Shown here piece after piece: positions 47,834-57,738 of a DNA stretch of 64,000 nt (its first letter is position 1; every line of letters starts with the position of its first letter). The notes beneath the pieces were generated by a model. It made no database searches. It was given only the letters and a program-made list of their open reading frames with translations, and was not told the origin of the DNA. Both the position numbers and the translations under genes were made by a program. This stretch comes from Sporobolomyces roseus (lineage: Eukaryota > Basidiomycota > Microbotryomycetes > Sporidiobolales > Sporidiobolaceae). The stretch lies in the NCBI GenBank assembly GCA_016617785.1, contig JADILM010000005.1, positions 1,178,001-1,242,000 of the forward strand, in the 5' to 3' direction.

Positions 47834-48257
47834 CTTGAGCTACTCTGTGTAGCACTACAAAGAGTGATTGAAGTTCGTAGTGAATGGCGAGAGGGAGAGA
47901 GAGAGAAGTAGAAAAGGTTGCATCTTGACCTCATCCAACACAATTTCTGACCTCGCTCTGAACAGTCATACGTGGGAGTAGAACTATCAATAACACTACA
48001 CGAGGTAAGCTAGCTTGATCCCTTCTTGTATCGGATCGTCATTGATCTATTCGAATGTTACATCTATCAACTCTCGTCCCCATCTCCCACCACCTCTGGT
48101 CGACTAATCTATACTCTCTTACATCTACCAATCTTATACTCGACCCCTGACGACCTCTCACAACTCGCTCTGATGTGTTCTCGACATTCCAGAATCACCC
48201 TCAGTCAACCTCCAATCCCATTCGTACCTCGCTCTTGAAGCGTAAAGAACAGTAAAG
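47834..48257. promoter_or_regulatory. Divergent promoter region (PPIL4 type / DRG1)
   Basis: The 424 bp lie between the start codons of two essential-type genes transcribed away from each other. No gene is seen within it. Confidence 0.4.
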
Positions 48258-50151
48258 ATGGGTATCCATGAGAAGATTCAGGATATCGAGTTGGAGATGC
48301 AGAGGACTCAAAAGTGAGTTTGAAAAACCTCTCATTCAATTCTCGTTTGATTTGCGAATATTGATCTTCTTCCTTGCTGGCAGAAACAAAGCTACTGGTG
48401 AGCGGCTCCTGGATTATCAGTCATAGATCGTTAGCTGATATACATGGTTGATCGTTCGCAGAATACCATCTCGGTCTTTTAAAAGCCAAAGTACCTTCCC
48501 CCCCTCCTCCTTCCCCTGCTGCCCCAACTGACTCCCTCTCTCCTTTAGCTCGCACGTTACCGTCAAGAACTCCTCGAAGGTTCAATCACGAAATCAGTCA
48601 AAGGAGAGGGGTTCGACGTCGCGAAAGCAGGATACGGTCGAGCAGTGTTGATTGGGTTTCCATCGGTTGGAAAGAGTACGCTGTTGAGTAAGGTTACGAA
48701 TACGGAGAGTGCGGCGGCTGCGTATGCGTTCACTACGCTTGTCGCTGTACCGGGAGGTAAGTTCGAGATTGAGGCTCAGCTAGAGAAAAGTTGACGAAAG
48801 CTGAGAATGATTTTGTGGACCTACAGTTCTCGATCTCGATGGTGCGAAAGTCCAACGTGAGTTCCGATACTCTCTTCAGCTCTATACATCTTGCCCGAGG
48901 GCTGACACGAATATTTCGTACCACAGTGCTCGATTTACCCGGAATTATCGAAGGTGCCTCGAGTGGTAAAGGACGAGGACGACAAGTTGTCGCAGTAGCC
49001 AAAACAGCAGATCTAGTAGTCGTACGCTTCCTCTCCCTCTCCCTCTTCTTACGAGACGCTGACCTCGCTTCACCACTTCTTCAGATGATGCTCGACGTAA
49101 CAAAGTACTCCTCATCTCCCTTCCTCTCCTTGACTCCCGCTGATCCTCTGTCGCGACTGCAGAGGCGACGAACAGCGTTCCCAACTAGAGCACGAATTAG
49201 AAGAAATCGGAATCCGCCTGAACCGAACGAAACCTGATATCGTTTTCAAACCCAAGACTGCTGGAGGGATTACTATCAATAATACGGTACCCTTGACGAG
49301 AATCGATGAGAGGACGATCAGGGGTATCTTACAGAGTTACAAGGTGAGTCTTGATTGTTTTGGATTTGAGAAGAGGGAGAAGGGAGGCTGACTTGAGTGA
49401 ATGGGAGATGATAGATGCATAATGCAGACGTCATGATTCGGGAGGATGTACGTTTGATTCCCCGGACTATCTGCTGTCGTCTATGAGCTGATAGATTCGC
49501 CGTGATCGACCGTAGATCAACACGGATGATTTCGTCGATGTGATTATCGGTAATCGAAAATACGTTCCCTGTCTGTACGTCTCTCTCCCTCTCCTCAATC
49601 TCGTCTTTCAGATCTCACCTCGCTCTCACTCAATAGCTACGTATACAACAAAATCGATTCCATCTCTCTCGAAGAAGTTGACCGATTAGCTCGTCAACCT
49701 CACACGACCGTCATCTCGTGTGAACTCGATTTGAACCTCGAAGTGTTGAAGAAGAGGATTTGGGAGAAGATGGGATTCAACCGGATTTACACGAAGAAGA
49801 GGGGGGAGAGACCGGATTTAGGGGATCCATTGGTGATCAAGACGGACGCTACTATTGAAGCTGTTGTACGTACACCTCCTGCTTCTCAAGTCATTCAAGG
49901 AAACTGACTTGAAGCCATCTTGTGCGCACAGTGTAATTCGATTCACAAGTCACTGGCGGAAAAGTTTAAATACGCTGTAAGATTCCGAAGTTCGCTACAT
50001 CGCTTGTCTCACACTTGCTGATGTCGTATTCTTGGTCTTCTAACAGGTCATTTGGGGCAAATCATCAAAGTTTAGTCCTCAACCTCAAAAAGTTGGATTA
50101 ACGCACAGATGCGCTCAAGATGATGTAGTTTCAATAGTTACGAAAGTGTAG
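48258..50151 (+). CDS. RBG1: DRG1/Rbg1 developmentally regulated GTP-binding protein
   Basis: The start [20 protein letters not shown] is the usual DRG N-terminus. After several introns the G domain shows G1 [10 protein letters not shown]2-region AAAYAFTT, G3 [20 protein letters not shown] and G4-type NKID in [19 protein letters not shown]-terminal TGS domain includes [19 protein letters not shown] and [20 protein letters not shown], ending [18 protein letters not shown] at TAG 50149-50151. DRG1 GTPases bind translating ribosomes together with Dfrp1/Tma46. All motifs are intact. The gene ends about 160 bp before inverted-repeat arm B. Confidence 0.93.
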
Positions 50152-50311
50152 TCTGTGAAAAGTATATCATTTTTCTTGGACTAGTGCGGGAGGGCGATGG
50201 AGAAACTGAGCACCGGGTGAGAGAGCGAAACTTGAGAGTCAGATCTCGAACGGAATTGGTCATTCCAAGTCCGAGCAGACCGATCGCTGAGGGTGTCAGA
50301 AATACTCTTCT

Positions 50312-50706
50312 AAAGAGCATGTTCGATGAGTACATCGAGAGCTGCGTCGAAGGCCTGCGGTAGGTTCCTCGCTTCTCGCGATATTTCGAGTTCTCGAAGC
50401 TGAGTAGCTTGTTCAATAATCGTCGCAGGAAACCTGATCCCAAATTCTTCCAGCTCGCAATTGACAAGCTAGGAGTCAAAGCAGAAGAAGCAGTCTTTCT
50501 CGACGATATCGGACACAACTTGTCGACGGCTCAGAAGCTCGGAGTTCGAACGATTCGTGAGTTTACCTCAACCTGCGCTTGCATTCTTCTACTACTGACC
50601 GATGCTATATCTTCTAGGCGTCGTACATGGTAAATCAGTCGAGGCAGTGAAGGAGCTCGAAAAAGCAGTCGGATTAGACTTGTTAGACGAGAAATCGAAA
50701 CTGTGA
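50312..50706 (+). pseudogene. Truncated 3' fragment of the HAD phosphatase gene
   Basis: The fragment begins inside the exon that in the intact gene reads LKSMFDEYIESCVEGLR. It carries the next exons KPDPKFFQLAIDKLGV, AVFLDDIGHNLSTAQKLGV and VVHGKSVEAVKELEKAVGLD, up to the stop at 50704-50706. Splice sites and frames are preserved, but motif I with the catalytic aspartate is absent and no alternative start for a complete HAD domain is seen. It is the duplicate of the 3' half of the gene at 20937-22218 and cannot encode an active phosphatase. Confidence 0.75.
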
Positions 50707-52129
50707 AATGCTTCGCAACTGTCAGCTATATCGAACGAAATTTGCCGTGTTGTCCCTTCGCTCTCCTGCCGTCGTCGAGATTGAGGAGTGCGACAGTCTG
50801 ACTAGCTCAGAGCTTTTTCGAGTGCGATGCCTCTCACATTAATTGAGAGACGACCGAATCTCGCATGGTTCCGAGAAACGGAGTGAACGGCGAGGAGCGA
50901 GTGGATCAAGATTGAGTCGGACAGCACAAGTAGTGAGAATCGTCTTCAAGCTCTAGCTGAGCCAGAAAAGGGCAATTCGAAGCGAAGGAAGAACAGCTTC
51001 GGTTGCGTCGAGCCAAACTGCTCACTTCTCCGTTTGCGAAGGAGTCCTGCTGATTCAACAGTAGGAGTCCTGGTAATTCAACAGCACAACATGTCAGTCT
51101 CACTCTAGCTGTGATTCGCAGAATCGGTCAGGGTTAATCTCGTCGATGCGAATTCAAGCGAGCACTGGCAATTGAAATGTCGAGAATTCCGCGATTTTGG
51201 AGGTAACGCTCTGATTCCAGCACAGCGCATCCAGGAGCTCGAGCGAAGAATCAATGGGCATGGATTGCAGTGAGGAAGACGTTGCGAGCTAGAATGGAAA
51301 TGTTAGTTTTGATCGTGGATCGATTCGAGCGGGGTTCAATTGACGAATTGTCGAAGGGCTCCTCCGAACGGATTCGTTAAGTAACGTTTCTTGTTGGCAT
51401 TGAGCAAGTGGAGGCTAGCATAGAATTGAAAACGATTCGATTCGCCAACTCGAGAGGGGAGGAGAAGAGCGAAGAACCTGAAAACGAGAAGTGTTCGGTG
51501 AGAGCAACTCCTGTACGACCACCTCCCTTACTGACCTCGAAGCTATCTGAGTATAGCGTGTGACTGGAGGGATACCAGTGAAAGATCCCAAGCTAGTGTA
51601 GCAAGACATCAAGAGCATTCAACGAACCTAAGCCAGCTTCGCATCCCTGCAACAGCAAGTCGAGCCCGACAGATGATCTAGCGGATTCCGACGCTGAGAC
51701 TGAAGCAAGAGATGGCGATAGGATGAGCTTGTCTTTCGCTGCATGGTCGGAAGGCGGAGCACTTGAAAAGATCGAAGAGGTCAGGGAGCAGCGATTGGGT
51801 TGTAGGAGAAGAACCGGCTTTGAGACAACGATCTATTGCTTGAGCCTATCGACTAGCTACATCGAAGGAGAGAGAGGTCGAAGGGTGTTGAGGGGTTGAC
51901 GATTGCAAACCGATCTAGGTCGATCGGTCGAGCGAGAGGAGGAGAGCGGCGAGTGACTGGGCTGATTCGGTGCGTGCCTTGTGTGAGTAGACAACTATAG
52001 CTAAGAGGTTCAGTGAGGAAGTTGACGAGGTAGAGTAGAGGAGAGGAGTGCTGGAGGAAGAAAGGGGAAAAAGAAAACTGACCCTTCAACAGGGTGTCTT
52101 CCTTCACCGATATCCGCCTTTCAAAGCAG
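50707..52129. other. Duplicated spacer and leader of the HMG-like gene (arm B)
   Basis: No complete gene is supported here. On the plus strand near 51601-51900 a frame reads NEPKPASHPCNSKSSPTDDL and MSLSFAAWSEGGALEKIEEV, kept in arm A with a few substitutions. On the minus strand a frame ends SLNALDVLLH at 51593. The two frames overlap, and which strand is coding is unclear. A leader intron for the HMG-like gene (51983-52092: GTGAGT donor, CTGAC branch, CAACAG) precedes the ATG at 52130; the frame upstream of this intron has a stop, so that exon is a noncoding leader. Two copies of a GTCCTGRTWATTCAAC-like unit lie near 51045-51085. Confidence 0.45.
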
Positions 52130-52543
52130 ATGAGGACTGCATCGCCAGCAGAGCACTCGGAATCCCTGAGCAATCCGTCCTCCTCCGAAACGAATTCTCT
52201 TCCCGACCAAACAGCTTCTCCCTCCTCCCTCGCTGTTTCCGCCGAATCGCCGCTCCAAACCTCCTCAGCTCTCCAGGAGCATCAGAATACCTCAAACAGC
52301 TCCATTCCTCGCTTCGACGAGTCTCGCGTACCCATTTACCGACACTCCTCACCGCACACCTCGAATGAAGCTTCCAAATCTCCTCCTTCACACGGTAAGT
52401 CTCCTCGTATTCTCGAGTCGGAAGTGATTGAAGCTGATGGCGTTCATGAAATAGCTTCGCTGATTGCTGAGAGGTGGAATCAAGCGACCCCTGACGAGAA
52501 ACAGCGATACCTCGAGAAGCGGGAAGAATCGAAAGAACTCTGA
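52130..52543 (+). CDS. HMG-box-like protein, copy B (intact)
   Basis: The first ATG after the leader intron gives MRTASPAEHSESLSNPSSSE, a serine-rich region, and then RFDESRVPIYRHSSPHTSNE. The C-terminal part ASLIAERWNQATPDEKQRYL, followed by EKREESKEL, resembles helices 2-3 of an HMG box (IAxRWxxxxxxEKxxY). The N-terminal helix 1 signature (PxxAFxxF) is not seen, so the domain would be incomplete and the assignment is tentative. A 60-nt intron (52395-52454, GTAAGT...GAAATAG, with CTGATGG as a possible branch site) may be removed; because its length is divisible by 3, both forms remain open (137 or 117 residues). The function is unknown. The arm A paralogue is broken by TGG-to-TGA. Confidence 0.5.
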   Translation: MRTASPAEHSESLSNPSSSETNSLPDQTASPSSLAVSAESPLQTSSALQEHQNTSNSSIPRFDESRVPIYRHSSPHTSNEASKSPPSHGKSPRILESEVIEADGVHEIASLIAERWNQATPDEKQRYLEKREESKEL

Positions 52544-53415
52544 GCGAAGAAGGGGAAGGTGGATTGGCGAAGTCGGTACGGCCAGAGCGAGTCGAACCAG
52601 TCGGAGGTAGTTTGTGCTGAGTGTCGAGGGAGATGCTGGACAGGTTGATTGGAGAAGCGAAAACAGGATCTCGAAGAGGGAAACAAGGAGGACTCAACGA
52701 CGGAACCTGCTCTACGACCTTGTCCTATTCGCCACTCCATTCAACTGCATCTCGACACCCTTGTCATCTCTTCCTCGCGTTCACTGCTTTCAGATTCCTC
52801 GATCAACTCGTCACCCATTTATAGACTTTCTCCTCTTCCTACCCTCCATCGCCTCCATACAATCCTCTACCGCCTTCAACATGCCTCGAACATCATCTAT
52901 TTCTGTCTTTGGGCTCCCCAGGGTTGCTCGTAGGGTTGTTGGGGAGAGATTGGGCGAATTAGATGAAGCAGTAAATCGGGTCGAAACTAGCTGTCGAGGG
53001 TGGAGGGTGAAGTGCAAGCTAGCTTGAACAATAGGTCAGATCTATCGGTTTATTATGCGAGGCTCTTGAAGCTGTGACTTGAGAGTGGATGTCGGACCGT
53101 GACCCGGAGAGAAGGCAAAACTCGAGCGCTCCGAAGTTGCCAGAGACGCAAGCACTCGATGCATGCCTCTTCACTGCTCAGCGAAAGGAGCGAACAATGT
53201 GCTGAACCTCTCGCAAAGGGAAGCGAAACTTATGAATGAGGGATCGAGCAGACTTCTTTCGCTCGCTTTCGAATCAATGGATCTAGAATCCGTCTCTCAG
53301 TCTCTGATTTGCTTGCGCAACTAGCAGGCATTCGGAGAGTGAGACATATCTGACGACACTACATCTTGTATGGACTCCCAAAGGACTAGTTGTGCAGACA
53401 CAAAAACAGACCTGC
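52544..53415. other. Spacer inside arm B, no supported gene
   Basis: This stretch lies between the HMG-like and MYND stop codons, which face each other. It mirrors 18267-19108 with many substitutions and indels, and no frame is conserved in both arms. Confidence 0.45.
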
Positions 53416-54404
53416 TCATTCCTTCCCTTCCCTTTCGTCCTTTCCGAGTACTTCATCTGATAAACCGCACATTTTTAGAAGAGTCGAAATGAGGTATCCC
53501 GTAAGCTCGAATGCTTCCTCTGTGCCGGTTGAAGCGAGTCTTGCGAAGTTCAATACGAAACGTACAGCGAAATCTTCGAGGAGGCCGACGAGTTCCGAAC
53601 GAGCTTCGGGCTTCTTGTGAATGCGAGCGATGATAGCGATGAAGATCAAGTATTTGTGAAAGACCTCGTCGACCCAGTCGCCGTTTCTGGAGTCGTCAGG
53701 CGGGTTCAGCGAGAGGCGAGAACTCCGCTTCGCCATGACAGTCGCAATCCAATCGAAGGGATGGTTGGCGATTAAAGCATGAAGCTCCCCGGGAGTGGGG
53801 TTCTTCGTCCCAATTCTTGCAGTCCAGGCTAGAGATCTAATGGCGACCAGTTGATTGGATTGATTCGTCGCGAGAAGTGGATTTTTGGCGTTCTCTTGCA
53901 GCAGGTACAAACTAGTCTAGATTCAACGACGAATACTTCAGTGAGCTTAGTCGTACCAACCAGTAGTGCGAAAGGTCGCACATTACCGCTGAATAAGCCT
54001 CTTCGGTAATTCCTAATGTTGCGAAAGCAGCGGGAACTCTGTTGCTCTCCTTCATCAGGTTGGCCCAAGTCTCAGTCCCTCCCTCATTGATACCGAAAGG
54101 CTTGCGATATAACGTCTGGAATTCTTCGACCTCCTCGGTTGTGAGTGCAGGACTGCGGAAAGGCGAAGAGCGAATGCCGCAAACGCGTTTGTGGAGGAAC
54201 CAGACCTAGACCACACGCTTTATCAGCTCGCCATCTTTGTCCCAAATAGATAGAAATCCCGCTCACAAGCCTTTGATGTTCAGTCGAGCAGAAGTAAATG
54301 TAATCAATGCCGTTCTCGAGACAAGCGGAGCATCTCGTGTGACAAGGTGACTTGCCGCAAACGATACATTGTCCTGATGCGCTTGTGGAAGTACTGGAAG
54401 ACAT
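53416..54404 (-). CDS. MYND-type zinc-finger protein, copy B
   Basis: The first exon reads MSSSTSTSASGQCIVCGKSP, then CHTRCSACLENGIDYIYFCS and TEHQRL. After an intron comes VWFLHKRVCGIRSSPFRSPA, completing the zinc finger with the same ligand spacing as copy A. The body contains IRSLAWTARIGTKNPTPGEL and HPFDWIATVMAKR, then VDEVFHKYLIFIAIIARIHK, and ends KDEREGKE. It is clearly paralogous to 17230-18266, with enough amino-acid differences to show the two have diverged under constraint. The second intron ends AGAG before AACGCC. A 5'-UTR intron lies upstream. The gene is divergent from the MATH-BTB gene whose start is at 54768. Confidence 0.7.
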
Positions 54405-54767
54405 CGAGAATCGAGAGTAGAAGCGAAAGCTACTAAGGGAGGGAGAAGAACGATTCTAGGGGGGGAAGACTGTGACGAGAAGTTCGATTTCGATCAGTCG
54501 AATACGCCTCGCAGATCAGAGGGAAGGTCACTCACACTGTTAGATACTGCAACAGGGCGTAGCTATCAAATGGACAGAGAGCAAGGGAGGAAACTAGATC
54601 GAGTAAATAAGGGGAGAAAGACTGCTTGATCGTGGGTGAGCGTGTCTAGAGCTAGCGATACTATTCCCAATGCTTCTTCTTGACTACTTGAGGCTCCTGA
54701 AGGAGGTCGAAACAGAGCGAGTAAAGTGTCAGAAAGAGAGGAGCAGAGTAGTGCTTGATCTCTGACC
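54405..54767. promoter_or_regulatory. Divergent promoter region (MYND-B / MATH-BTB 1)
   Basis: The 363 bp hold the MYND 5' UTR with its intron and the promoter of the MATH-BTB gene. A minus-strand frame here (54566-54904) is open but is antisense to the MATH-BTB first exon; its counterpart in arm A is broken by indels, so it is not a gene. Confidence 0.5.
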
Positions 54768-57378
54768 ATGACTTCTCCTCTAGCGGAACCTTCTACTTCA
54801 CTCATGGCATCAACAGGATATCTGAGATCATCTGCAGCTCCCTCGTTGGATTCAAGCGATGTACTAGAGACGAGAAGCGTTAGTTTCCCCTCTCTTCCGC
54901 TCAAGACCCTCTCTCTTGCTCACCGTCTCCAACGCGTTAGGTACAACTTGAATGGAAAGTCAGTAATCTCAAGCAGCTATTCGATTCTACAAAAGGGGAG
55001 ATCAAATCGAAATGCGTCAAGGTGAGTTCTCCTTCTCCTCTCTTTCCCTCTCATGTCGATGTGGGGCTCGAGTTGACCTTGAGAACGCGCGTTGTAGTCT
55101 CCCTTGTTCGACAATTCTCGATGGCAGATATTCTTGTATCCGAACAGTGGACACGAACAATACGTCTCGCTTTACTTGTCAGCGGAACCGACAGAATTCG
55201 AAAAGGAGAGGAGTTTGAACGAAGGCGCTCTCTATGATCCGCCGAAAGTTGGAAGGGATGGGAAAGAGAAGGAGAAGGAGAAAGACAAGGCACCTTGGAG
55301 GAGAGACGGGCATTACAAGTTCACTTTCGAGGTGAGTATTCATTTTCGATTCTTGAGTTTCGCAGGGAAAGCTGACACAGTAACGCGTCATAGGCCAGAG
55401 ATCTCAACCGAAGATTGACGTTCAAACAGATGGAGGCAGACAATCACTCGTTCTCGTCGAAGGAGAGGAATTGGGGTAAGCAGCAATCTCTCACTCCTCG
55501 ATTCTGTTGCCCATCTGACTGGTACCGCTACCTCAACAGGCTATCAATCGTTCTGGAGACGCTCTGAGGCATACTACAACAATCCCGCGACCCGCTCAGC
55601 CGACGGTTTCCTCATCATCTGTACCATCACTTCCTCTCCGACTCTCCCAGCAACTTCAGCTCCTCCTCACCTGTCAATCCCGAAAGATCTAGTCACCTCC
55701 TTTGCATCACTCTTCGACGACCCAGAGTACTGCGATATTGTCTTCCGTATTCGACCTGAAGATGAGGAAGGAAGGAGAATTGGGAGGGAGAAAAGACTTT
55801 ATGCAGCGAAGAAGATTTTGGCGGGTCGCAGTGAATACTTTCAATCGAGTGAGTTCAGGTAGAAGACATCCTCTATTGGCCTGCCAGTGCTTATGCCTTA
55901 TCCTTTCGAGCTCGCAGTGTTCAATTCGGGGTTCAATGAATCGACAGCAAGAATCTCTAGCTCGCCAACCCGAACGTCTAGTCAATTCGACGAACTCAAC
56001 GACCACGACAGCGGGCTCGAGTTTTCTTCTGATGAAGATGGAGAAGACGGAGGAATCGATGAAGACGATGATTCAGCAGTTGATGAAACCGAATCAGAAT
56101 CAGAATCGGACGATCAAATAGGAATCGTTCACCCTTCATCAAGCACACCTCGACCATCTTCCGCTCTTCCTGTCACTACATCGGCCGATCTCTCTATGTC
56201 CTCGACGATCGCACCGAGCCCAGTCGTCGTCGCTCCTTCGACTCCTCGTTCTCGAACTTCCTCAGCCGCAATCTCGAACGATGGAGATCAACTTGAGCCC
56301 TTCGCCGACAGCACAGCTCCCTCGGTCACTGGCGACCTCTCGGAACTGTCAGCTGGAGAAACAAGCGAAGTCGAATCGTCTCGGCAAACGAGCACTCCTC
56401 CTCCGCTCTCCCCATCAAGGAGGAACGAACCAAGATTCGTCGATGCGAGAAGCGCTCCTCCTTCTCCAGCGAGAATTCGAGGGTTCTCAATGAGCCAGAT
56501 CGAGCCGTCGGCGAAAGTGAGCAATAAGCGGGAGCAGAAGAAGAAGGGGAATGATAGACCAAGATCCGAAGTTATCGTCGCTGATGCATCGTAAGTTCGG
56601 GAAGTCTGGTTAATCACCGTGTGTGTGCTGATTTTCTTGAACTCTTCGGGCTACAGATACTCTACATTCCGAGCTTTACTTTACTATCTCTACACGAATC
56701 AAATCAGGTACTTCTCCTTCCTCTCTCTCAAGATTTAGATCGTAAGCCTGATGCCTCTTCTCTCTCTAGCTTCACTCCCCTTGCCTCGACTTTCTACGCA
56801 GCGAAAGATCGAGCTTTTGCTGCCTCCATCCCCTTTACCTATACATCTCGCAAAGCTTTCATCCTCGCCCACTCACCACACCACTCGAAAGTAGGTGACG
56901 GTGTAGGACCCGCTTCGGCGAAAGCACTGTATCGGTTGGCCGACAAGATGGGGTTGATCGAGTTGAAAGAATTGGCTTTCCAACATATCGTTTCGAGTTT
57001 GACTCCTCAGAATGTGAGCTCCAATCTCTCCTTCTCTCATATTCGAGTCTCAAGCTGACTTATTGAGGGAGCAATAGGTCGTGTACGAGGCATTCGGTTC
57101 ATTCTCGATGAGGTTCGACGAGATTAAACGAGTCGAAGTTGCGTTTCTACTCCAACACTGGGTAAGCTCTTCTCCTCTCTCTTTCACCATCTCTCTACTG
57201 ATAGAACCGCGCTTCCACTATGCAGAACGATGTTCGTTCTTCACCATCAATGTCGAAAGTCTTCACCTACCTCCGCACGAATCGTTTCCCAGGATTCGAA
57301 GAAGTCTGGTTATCACTCCTTGAGAACCTCGAATATCGACCACCGACTACCAACGAGGTTGTTGAAGAAGGAGAGTGA
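54768..57378 (+). CDS. MATH-BTB domain protein (paralogue 1, intact copy)
   Basis: Exon 1 (from 54768) reads MTSPLAEPSTSLMASTGYLR, and exon 2 joins to DVQLEWKVSNLKQLFDS. The MATH domain continues SPLFDNSRWQIFLYPNSGHE and YVSLYLSAEPTEFEK, then DGHYKFTFE and ARDLNRRLTFKQMEADNHSF. The BTB domain contains LFDDPEYCDIVFRIRPEDEE, KRLYAAKKILAGRSEYFQSM and, after an acidic Ser-rich insert of about 200 residues, STFRALLYYLYTNQISF. A BACK-like part has AKALYRLADKMGLIELKELA. The C-terminus is YRPPTTNEVVEEGE. MATH-BTB proteins are expected cullin-3 ligase adaptors. The first exon lies inside arm B; the rest is outside, which shows where the repeat ends. Confidence 0.8.
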
Positions 57379-57738
57379 AGGAGGTAGCTTGTCACAAATG
57401 TTGCGAAGGAGTAGTTTTGCGCAATACGAGAAATATTGTTGTTTGTATCTTTTTCGAGCGCGTTTTCGCTGTGTATGGAGTGTTCAGTGGTCGTCAGCCT
57501 CGTCGCAAGTCTGTAGCGAAATGAAGGGAAAATCGAGAAAAGTTCGAAATTTGTGGACGCGACGGAAATCGCTTCTCTCCTGCTCCTCCGACCAGCTCTT
57601 CACGCTCAGAAACGATATAGCCAGCTACAGAGCACCCTCAATCACCGACAAATAGCCTCTCGAAGCCACGAACGCGACTCTTTCCCTTCATTTCTCAACC
57701 TCTTAACTCGAAGCGACTTTGCTTAACAGCTCTCGCAG
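57379..57738. other. Intergenic region upstream of CTF4
   Basis: The 360 bp contain the 3' UTR of the MATH-BTB gene and the promoter of the CTF4 gene. An open frame across it (57230-57655) is basic and cysteine-rich with no motif, and is not called as a gene. Confidence 0.4.

Larger units (their letters stand above)
50312..54873. repeat. Inverted repeat arm B (about 4.56 kb)
   Basis: Reverse-complement counterpart of arm A (16765-21335). From left to right it contains the 3' exons of an HAD gene, the spacer, the HMG-like gene (plus), the MYND gene (minus) and the first exon of the intact MATH-BTB gene (plus). Some stretches, such as the one around 51290-51420 versus 20230-20370, are almost identical, and a 171-bp piece (52306-52476) is exactly identical. 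Boundaries were set by eye from where the similarity ends. Confidence 0.85.

Noticed and set aside
16765..54873. Mating-type locus interpretation of the inverted repeats and HMG-like genes
   Set aside because: I looked for homeodomain pairs, a STE3-type receptor and short CAAX pheromone precursors in the arms and the middle block and found none. An incomplete HMG-like motif alone is not enough, since basidiomycete mating type is usually set by HD and P/R genes.
54566..54904. 112-codon minus-strand frame at the end of arm B as a separate gene
   Set aside because: It is antisense to the first exon of the MATH-BTB gene, whose spliced product gives a proper MATH domain, and the arm A copy is disrupted by indels.
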